A stretch of DNA of 64,000 nt, taken from Bin80 sp965219915. Its GTDB lineage: Bacteria > Bacteroidota > Rhodothermia > Rhodothermales > Bin80. Positions 58,047-64,000 of the stretch are shown here, in pieces. Location: positions 3,286,001 to 3,350,000 of the forward strand of contig OZ244794.1 of NCBI GenBank assembly GCA_965219915.1, written 5' to 3'. The number at the start of each line of letters is the position of its first letter. Position 1 is the stretch's first letter. Position numbers and translations under genes: made by a program. The notes under the pieces are model-generated. The model was not told the DNA's origin. It searched no databases and worked only from the letters and a program-made list of their open reading frames with translations.

Positions 58047-60443
58047 ATGAAAACGTCTGATCCTCAGATACTGCCTATTCTGGTTCTCCGCAATACGGTC
58101 CTCTTCCCGGGAGCCATACTGCCGATCACAGTAGGGCGCGATGCTTCGCTACAGCTAATACGCAGTACCGTCAATCAAAATAACCTCTTTGGGGTGATCT
58201 CTCAGCGGGAACGCGAAATTGATAACCCGGAGGCCGAAGATCTATACAGCGTAGGTACTGCGGCTACGATACTGAAGATGACCAAGATGCCGGATGGGGG
58301 GAAAAACATAATTATTCAAGGAGAGACCCAATTCAAGGTTAATGAATTCACGCAGTCAACGCCCTACTTCAAGGCACAGATCGAGACACTTGAGGAATAT
58401 GAAGACCTACCAAACGATGTAGAGAAAAAAGCCTTGAAACACTCAATAACAAATTTGGCCATTGATATTGTAGACCTGTCACCAAACCTTCCAAATGAAG
58501 CAGCTGAGGCCATACAAAAAATCAAATCCCTGACCTTGCTCATTAACCTTATCGCCTCACAACTGCAAATCAGCGTTCAGGAGAAACAGGCACTTCTTGA
58601 GACTACATCATTAAAAGATCGTGCAGAATTGCTGATCAAACACCTGACCAAAGAAATCGAGGTTCTGAAAGTTTCCGAGAAAATCCGGTCGCGTATGAGC
58701 GATGATGTTGATAAGCAGCAACGGGAATTTCTTCTCAGGCAGAAAATGAAGGCCATCCAGGATGAGTTGGGGGAGGGATCAAGCGACAATGAGCATGCGG
58801 AATTGCACGAGCGGGCTAAGGAAAAAGACCTTCCTGAACATGTCATGAGTGTGTTCGAGAAGGAGATGAAAAAGCTTGAACGTTCGAACCCTGTTATGCC
58901 CGATTATGCGGTTAATCGTAACTACATAGACTGGATTCTCGACTTACCCTGGACTGAGTACACTGAGGATCAACTGGATATCGCGCACGCTGAACAGGTA
59001 CTGGAGGAAGATCATCACGGATTGGAAAAAGTCAAGCAGCGCATTCTGGAGCACTTAGCCGTGCTCAAGCTCAAGGGAGATATGAAAGCTCCTATTCTGT
59101 GTTTTCACGGTCCGCCCGGAGTTGGCAAAACTAGTCTAGGTAGGAGCATTGCCCGTGCCATGGAACGTAAATTCGTCCGAGTCAGCCTCGGAGGAGTACA
59201 CGATGAAGCGGAAATACGCGGTCACCGACGTACATACATTGGTGCAATGCCCGGTCGCATACTGCAGGGACTTAAAAAAGCTGGTTCTGCCAATCCAGTG
59301 TTCATGCTGGATGAAATTGATAAAATCGGGAACATCCATAGAGGAGATCCTTCCAGTGCATTACTGGAGGTGCTCGACCCGGAGCAGAACGAAGCCTTCA
59401 ATGATCACTACCTGGAACTGGATTACGACCTGTCCAAGGTGCTGTTTATCACGACTGCGAATTCACTGCATACAATTCCTGCGCCACTCAGAGATCGCAC
59501 GGAAACCATCGAGATATCTGGATATACCCAAGAGGAAAAACTTGCAATCGCTCAAGGATACCTGGTCCCGCGCCAGATCGAGCGTAACGGCCTTGACGAG
59601 ACACAACTCACACTTGATGAGGCAGCACTAAACTATATCATTGATGGATATACCCGTGAATCCGGAGTCCGGAACCTCGAACGCACGATTGGGAGCGTGG
59701 CACGTGGTGTCGCAAAAAGAATAGCTGCCGAAGAAATCACTGAGTCGACGGTATCAAAAGATGACATCGAGACGTATCTGGGGGCCCGCAAGTTCTTCAG
59801 TGAAATAGCCGAACGAACAGAAGTCCCCGGCGTTGCCACCGGACTTGCTTGGACACCAACAGGCGGCGACATCCTGTTTGTAGAGGCCTCCGTCTCCCGT
59901 GGTAATGGCGAACTGATTCTAACCGGTAGCCTAGGAGACATTATGCAAGAGTCCGCCAAAGCGGCCCTTAGTTATATTAAGGCACATGCTGATGAGCTGG
60001 AAATCCCGCAGCATGCCTTCAAGCATTACGATGTGCACGTACATGTTCCCGCTGGTGCCGTTTCAAAAGATGGCCCCAGCGCCGGTGTTGCATTACTCTC
60101 CGCTCTCGTATCGATCTATTCGCAGCGGAAAGTCCAGCACGACCTGGCAATGACCGGTGAAATCACACTCCGCGGCCTCGTGTTACCCGTTGGGGGCATC
60201 AAGGAAAAGGTTCTGGCCGCTAGAAGAGCGGGGATTAAACATGTCCTCCTGCCATCCAAAAATGAGAAGGACATTAAAGAGATTAAACCCGAAACGCTGG
60301 AGGGGCTGAACGTCCACTATGTCCGACGTATGAGCCAGGTACTTGACATGACGCTAGACACTACCGCAGTCAGGCATCCCGGAGAATTCTTCACAGCGCC
60401 TGCGCCGAGTAATGGTGCACACCAGGGGACTTCCCCCTCCTAG
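58047..60443 (+). CDS. lon: ATP-dependent protease Lon
   Basis: A 798-residue LonA protease that degrades damaged and regulatory proteins. In order: the N-terminal substrate domain (1-200, PILVLRNTVLFPGAILPI), a coiled coil, the AAA+ domain with Walker A GPPGVGKTS near 355-363 and Walker B PVFMLDEIDKIG, and the serine protease domain with the Ser-Lys dyad: Ser in KDGPSAGVALL and Lys in PVGGIKEKVLAARRAG. Length is normal. No heat-shock element was recognised in the 216-bp upstream spacer. Its stop codon TAG overlaps the TAG of a convergent small gene in CTAG. Confidence 0.97.
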   Translation: MKTSDPQILPILVLRNTVLFPGAILPITVGRDASLQLIRSTVNQNNLFGVISQREREIDNPEAEDLYSVGTAATILKMTKMPDGGKNIIIQGETQFKVNEFTQSTPYFKAQIETLEEYEDLPNDVEKKALKHSITNLAIDIVDLSPNLPNEAAEAIQKIKSLTLLINLIASQLQISVQEKQALLETTSLKDRAELLIKHLTKEIEVLKVSEKIRSRMSDDVDKQQREFLLRQKMKAIQDELGEGSSDNEHAELHERAKEKDLPEHVMSVFEKEMKKLERSNPVMPDYAVNRNYIDWILDLPWTEYTEDQLDIAHAEQVLEEDHHGLEKVKQRILEHLAVLKLKGDMKAPILCFHGPPGVGKTSLGRSIARAMERKFVRVSLGGVHDEAEIRGHRRTYIGAMPGRILQGLKKAGSANPVFMLDEIDKIGNIHRGDPSSALLEVLDPEQNEAFNDHYLELDYDLSKVLFITTANSLHTIPAPLRDRTETIEISGYTQEEKLAIAQGYLVPRQIERNGLDETQLTLDEAALNYIIDGYTRESGVRNLERTIGSVARGVAKRIAAEEITESTVSKDDIETYLGARKFFSEIAERTEVPGVATGLAWTPTGGDILFVEASVSRGNGELILTGSLGDIMQESAKAALSYIKAHADELEIPQHAFKHYDVHVHVPAGAVSKDGPSAGVALLSALVSIYSQRKVQHDLAMTGEITLRGLVLPVGGIKEKVLAARRAGIKHVLLPSKNEKDIKEIKPETLEGLNVHYVRRMSQVLDMTLDTTAVRHPGEFFTAPAPSNGAHQGTSPS

Positions 60444-60670
60444 GTGGTCTCGGATTCGGCAGGATCTTTTTCGTCGGCCGATGACGCTGGGGAACTGAAA
60501 AACTCAGAACACTCTTCGGAGACACAATCAACAAATGTATTTACAGCTTCAACGGCTGTGTTGAGGGTCTGCGTGGCTATGAACTCGACCTTTTGATCCA
60601 GGCCAAGCTGTTCGAAAACACGTTTCGCCTCGGCGAACGTGTCGCGGTTATCTTCCTTTTGCGTGCTCAT
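60440..60670 (-). CDS. Small acidic hypothetical protein convergent with lon
   Basis: A 76-residue protein I do not recognise. It is a helical, acidic chain (DTFAEAKRVFEQLGLDQKVEFIA, then TLNTAVEAVNTFVDCVSEECSEFF) with a Ser/Glu/Asp-rich tail. It is divergent from rsgA (82-bp gap) and ends by sharing the bases CTAG with the lon stop codon, so the two reading frames overlap by four bases. The helical build and a plausible ATG at 60670 suggest a real gene. Its function is unknown. Confidence 0.6.
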   Translation of the reverse strand: MSTQKEDNRDTFAEAKRVFEQLGLDQKVEFIATQTLNTAVEAVNTFVDCVSEECSEFFSSPASSADEKDPAESETT

Positions 60671-60752
60671 TTTCGGTGCGACTTAAGTAAATTACCCACG
60701 TCCCTGTAATACGTGTACACGGACGCTCTGTTGCGATTAACCATTCACGCTC

Positions 60753-61688
60753 ATGCACTCCGGCACAGTGATTCGTTCCACCGGAACCTGGATTGATGTC
60801 TCGGTCAAGGGGAAAGTGATCCCATCTCGCATTCGCGGTCGAATGCGTCTAGATCACGAAAACAGTACTCAGCCGATCGCCGTAGGTGATCGCGTCGGTC
60901 TCGTGATTCATAATGACAAAACCGGATTAATCACTCAGGTCCATCAGCGATATAACTGCCTGCAACGCCGGGCTGCGGGACGTAAAGTAAGGAAGCGTCA
61001 AATTCTTGTGGCAAATGTTGATTTTATTTGGATCGTTCAGGCAACTCAACAACCCGCACTGAACTGGAGGCTGGTTGACCGTCTGCTGGTTGCCTGCGAA
61101 ACGCAGGACATTCCTGGGGGTGTGGTGATCAACAAAATGGATCTGGCTGCACCCGATCTCTCAGTATCAATCAGAGAGCTGGATGAGTACTACCGGCAGC
61201 TGGGTTACCCAGTCGTGTTGACCAGTGTGGAGGAAAAGCTAAACCTGAAGACCTTGGCCCATCTTTTTTCTGACAAAGTCAATGTACTATTGGGACCTTC
61301 GGGCGTTGGTAAATCTTCGCTCCTTAACGCTATTGATCCCGAGATAAATATTCCCACAAAATCCATCAGTAACAAGACAAGTAAGGGACGTCACACCACA
61401 GCGCATACCGAACTGCATTCACTGATCACTGGTGGCAGTGTTATGGATACACCGGGCATACGCGAATTTGGTCTATTGGACATTAAACCATGGGAACTTG
61501 CGCATCACTTCCCGGAGTTCAGGCCACATCTCACAAGATGCCGTTTCCCTGCCTGCACACACGATCACGAACCGGATTGTGCTGTGAAGCGTGCACATAT
61601 GAAGGAAAGAATCAGCGACGAACGCTATGAAAGCTATCTCAACATCCTGTATACCTTACGACTTGGAGATGCAGATATAGGACGCTGA
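60753..61688 (+). CDS. rsgA: Ribosome small-subunit maturation GTPase RsgA
   Basis: A 311-residue circularly permuted GTPase that assists late 30S assembly. An N-terminal OB fold (1-70) precedes the GTPase motifs in permuted order: G4 NKMDLA near 129-134, G1 GPSGVGKSSLLNAI near 180-193, G2 around SNKTSKGRHTTAHTEL, and G3 DTPGIREF. The C-terminal zinc knuckle is RCRFPACTHDHEPDCAVK, with the standard Cys/Cys/His/Cys ligands. The next gene starts inside its stop codon (TGATG), so the two are coupled. Confidence 0.95.
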   Translation: MHSGTVIRSTGTWIDVSVKGKVIPSRIRGRMRLDHENSTQPIAVGDRVGLVIHNDKTGLITQVHQRYNCLQRRAAGRKVRKRQILVANVDFIWIVQATQQPALNWRLVDRLLVACETQDIPGGVVINKMDLAAPDLSVSIRELDEYYRQLGYPVVLTSVEEKLNLKTLAHLFSDKVNVLLGPSGVGKSSLLNAIDPEINIPTKSISNKTSKGRHTTAHTELHSLITGGSVMDTPGIREFGLLDIKPWELAHHFPEFRPHLTRCRFPACTHDHEPDCAVKRAHMKERISDERYESYLNILYTLRLGDADIGR

Positions 61689-63034
61689 TGCTCAGATCTA
61701 TTGGACTGGCTGCACTTGGTTTAATCATTCTGAAATGCCCTTGTATCGCCGCACAGCACCGAATTGAAGCTCTGACACAAGCATTCGGACACTCAATAGC
61801 TGCGGGAGATTCGACCCTATCAATTGGTGATCCCAGCGCGGCGAGTGGAAGTGGTATGATCTGGACCTATCGTCAAAACCCACAGGGAGGCTGGGCACCT
61901 GCATTGACGTTACAAGGCACCGCGAACGACAGCTTAGGCTACAGCCTGGCCGCGGACGGCCATCTATTGGTCGCTGGTGCCCCTGGAAACCGAAGAACTT
62001 ACTTTTATGATCTTCGTGATAACCAGCTTCCCCAGCCCCTTAGCTTCGTTACACAGGATACAGATGGCTATGGGCGTGCAGTGGCCGTGCACGGTATTTT
62101 TGTGGCTGTGAGCAGCCCAGCAGATCAATTTGGGCGCGGACGTATAGACCTCTATATACAGTCCCCACAGAATGAATGGAACTGGATGCAGACCCTTAAC
62201 GGAGAGTCCGGCGGTGAGGCCTTTGGACATGCGCTTGCCATGGATTCGGAAACCCTGCTGGTGGGCGCACCTCAGGCCTACGAGCCGCGCGGGGAAAGAG
62301 CTGGTCTTGCCTATATCTATGAAAGAACTTCTGGCTCAGACTGGCGACTCCAAGCCGAACTTCGTGGCGGTTCTGCCGGATATGAGCATGCATTCGGCTC
62401 AAGCGTTGCCTTGGGAACATACGACCAATACATGCGCGCAGTCGTGGGTGCACCTGGTGCCTCGCTTGCCTACATCTATACTCTGGGGATGTCCGATTGG
62501 GAGCAGACCTATTCGTTCACACCGGTTCCACCTGTACCATCCACAGATGCGGGTACCAGTATCGCACTGGCTGAAGATCATGTCATTATTGGAGCCCCAT
62601 CAAGCTCATCTGCACAAAATGGTTTCGTATGGGTCCTGCGTCTTGACGAATTGGGTGCAGGTTCGCGCCGCGTCAATCTCCAGGGCGGTGCCACATTCGG
62701 CCACGCCATGGTGGCTTGGAAGGATCAGTACGCCATCACTGAACCCGGCGTCGGAGTGCGCATCTTCGCAAAAAACAATGTGCTCTCCCGCAACGAAGCC
62801 CCCGAACCTATCAAACTGGAAGCGTACCCTAACCCGTTCACAGAATCCGTAACCATCACACTCTCGAGCAACGCACCCGATCAACTGTTCATCACTGACC
62901 TCCGCGGACGCCTGATCACCTCTATTGCAAGAAAGGGGCAGAACCATATTCGCTGGTACCCAAGCGCACTGGCTGCGGGAATGTATATAGTTTCAGTCGG
63001 AAAAACTTCCAAACCGATCATCCGGCTACCCTGA
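61688..63034 (+). CDS. Secreted seven-bladed FG-GAP-like propeller with T9SS sorting domain
   Basis: A 448-residue secreted protein. Signal peptide 1-22 (ending CIAAQ). Seven FG-GAP-like repeats follow, each with a (F/Y)GxS(I/L)A...(V/I)GAP core: AFGHSIAAG, SLGYSLAADG, GYGRAVAVHG, AFGHALAMDS, AFGSSVALG, DAGTSIALAE and TFGHAMVAW, which should form a seven-bladed beta-propeller. The last 75 residues are a type A T9SS C-terminal domain: LEAYPNPFTESVTITL, DQLFITDLRGRLITSI, LAAGMYIVSVG. It should be exported through the outer membrane and processed. The ligand is unknown. Its ATG overlaps the rsgA stop. Confidence 0.87.
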   Translation: MLRSIGLAALGLIILKCPCIAAQHRIEALTQAFGHSIAAGDSTLSIGDPSAASGSGMIWTYRQNPQGGWAPALTLQGTANDSLGYSLAADGHLLVAGAPGNRRTYFYDLRDNQLPQPLSFVTQDTDGYGRAVAVHGIFVAVSSPADQFGRGRIDLYIQSPQNEWNWMQTLNGESGGEAFGHALAMDSETLLVGAPQAYEPRGERAGLAYIYERTSGSDWRLQAELRGGSAGYEHAFGSSVALGTYDQYMRAVVGAPGASLAYIYTLGMSDWEQTYSFTPVPPVPSTDAGTSIALAEDHVIIGAPSSSSAQNGFVWVLRLDELGAGSRRVNLQGGATFGHAMVAWKDQYAITEPGVGVRIFAKNNVLSRNEAPEPIKLEAYPNPFTESVTITLSSNAPDQLFITDLRGRLITSIARKGQNHIRWYPSALAAGMYIVSVGKTSKPIIRLP

Positions 63035-63043
63035 CACTAGCGG

Positions 63044-64000
63044 TCACTCTACAATTACCCGCCGCAGAAGCGGCGAGATCCCTGAAAGGATCACATGCGG
63101 AGTTGTGTCACAAATGCTGGCAATTTTACTCACCGAATTAACCGCCTCTGGATCTGATGCTATGATTTCGACTACCTGACCGGGTTTTGCATCGAGGGCC
63201 TGTGCAATATTGATCATAGTTGCATTCATACTTACACGGCCAACGATCGGACAAACTGCACCTTCAATCCTGAATGCCCCCTTATTCGACAATCGATGGT
63301 CCACACAGGCGTTATATCCTGTTGGTATCAAAGCCAGTGTAGTGACCTCAGAAGCCTGCCAGGTGAGTCCATAGCCGACCGTCTCTCCCGGATCAATCGT
63401 CCTTAAACTTCGGAGGCGTGATTGGACGGACAAAGCTGGTCTAAGAGACAGACTGCGAGATGGATGGGTGTCATATCCGTACAATCCGAGCCCCACCCTT
63501 GCTACATTCCCGACAGCCCCCTGCGTCCATGTGGTTCCGGCGGTATTGGCGATATGTAAGTACTGCACACGATCGCGATGTGGTTCAGCCAGCCTGTTCC
63601 ATCCGGTAAGCTGTGTCTTGGTGAAAGCGGTGTCGCTGCCCGAGGCATCCGCAAAATGGGAGCAGATGCCCTCCAACTCCAAACCAGGGGCACTGGTAAT
63701 TAGGTGCAATGCCTCATTAAATTCCGAAGGTGCAACGCCGTGACGATGTAATCCGGTATCAACTTTAAGATGCAATCTGCATTGGGATTGGTGATGGGTT
63801 GCCAGAGTTTTGAGTTGTTCCAAATCTCCCACCATGAAGGCTACATTATGCAACCGGCTGCTCAGGATGTTTTCCGAGGGTGTGAATCCCATAACCAGGA
63901 GAGGTGTACGGATGCCCTCATTCCGAAGAATCAATGCTTCATGGTACCCGTCTACTACAAAGAACGGACATTCCTCCGTGTCAAGTATTCGGGCTACATG
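63044..64000 (-). CDS. alr: Alanine racemase, 5' end cut by window edge
   Basis: The C-terminal 300-odd residues of a PLP-dependent alanine racemase that makes D-alanine for peptidoglycan. The frame is open to the window end (HVARILDTEECPFFVVDGYHEAL...), so the N-terminal PLP lysine lies outside. Visible family parts: LHLKVDTGLHRHGVAPSEF, GICSHFADASGSD, NTAGTTWTQGAVGNVARVGLGLYGY, the second active-site Tyr in VGYGLTWQA, and GRVSMNATMINI, where the usual Asp after Met is Asn. In many Bacteroidota alr is fused to murF; the cut prevents a decision. Confidence 0.92.
   Translation of the reverse strand, partial: HVARILDTEECPFFVVDGYHEALILRNEGIRTPLLVMGFTPSENILSSRLHNVAFMVGDLEQLKTLATHHQSQCRLHLKVDTGLHRHGVAPSEFNEALHLITSAPGLELEGICSHFADASGSDTAFTKTQLTGWNRLAEPHRDRVQYLHIANTAGTTWTQGAVGNVARVGLGLYGYDTHPSRSLSLRPALSVQSRLRSLRTIDPGETVGYGLTWQASEVTTLALIPTGYNACVDHRLSNKGAFRIEGAVCPIVGRVSMNATMINIAQALDAKPGQVVEIIASDPEAVNSVSKIASICDTTPHVILSGISPLLRRVIVE

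Noticed and set aside
1..64000. tRNA, rRNA, tmRNA and RNase P RNA genes
   Set aside because: Looked for T-loop GGTTCGAnTCC patterns and the conserved cores of these RNAs in all spacers; none found by eye. A tRNAscan-SE/Infernal run would be decisive.

Overview
The window reads as a chromosomal segment of a Gram-negative, aerobic-type heterotroph from the Bacteroidota/Rhodothermota side of the tree. The clues are lineage-typical families: a secreted protein with a type IX secretion C-terminal domain (61688-63034), a NagB/PIG-L fusion (41416-43296), a DUF3467 protein (56469-56822), a GT5-like/DUF4270 gene pair (43603-45655), an LptD-like protein, and promoter candidates of the form TTTG-N19-TAnnTTT. 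Base composition is moderately GC-rich, except for one GC-richer gene (36939-39311). No rRNA, tRNA, CRISPR array, phage gene or intact insertion sequence was found. Both edges cut genes: an M16 protease on the left and an alanine racemase on the right. The taxonomic call is inference.

Layout. 1-8 kb: M16 zinc protease, a flotillin/NfeD pair, an amtB-glnK pair and a phosphofructokinase with pyrophosphate-type residues. 8-15 kb: a tight forward cluster of Spy-like protein, ECF sigma factor, anti-sigma-like membrane protein, second Spy-like protein, MacA, MacB ATPase, MacB permease, a four-helix membrane protein and two lipoproteins; several junctions are ATGA overlaps, so this looks like a self-regulated envelope-stress/efflux unit. 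15-22 kb: RidA, SMC and ClpB. 22-41 kb: an accessory, sugar-flavoured stretch with three Tat-exported Gfo/Idh/MocA oxidoreductases, ApbE, a membrane Fe-S (CCG-domain) protein, a DUF1080 protein, a large VPS10/BNR protein, a YceI protein, a nitrilase and MsrA, interrupted by a one-polypeptide histidine kinase/response regulator that looks acquired. 41-48 kb: the NagB/PIG-L fusion, then GT5-like protein, DUF4270 lipoprotein, outer-membrane barrel and TPR protein. 48-64 kb: mostly housekeeping genes: enolase, FtsB, ROK kinase, LptD, SucC, LptG-like permease, CBS-like enzyme, Lon, RsgA, the T9SS cargo and Alr.

Two assemblies deserve attention. One is the ECF sigma-MacAB-lipoprotein unit, which includes a lipoprotein carrying a helix-hairpin-helix motif. 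The other is the Gfo-ApbE-Gfo-FeS operon, preceded by two LacI-type operator-like palindromes whose centres are 21 bp apart, with a DUF1080 gene nearby. The second is compatible with periplasmic 3-keto-sugar chemistry coupled to the membrane. Several enzymes have lost textbook residues: the NagB domain lacks both catalytic aspartates, the ROK kinase lacks all three zinc cysteines, PII lacks Tyr51, and one Gfo protein lacks the EKP lysine. All functional statements come from reading motifs by eye; no database search was run.
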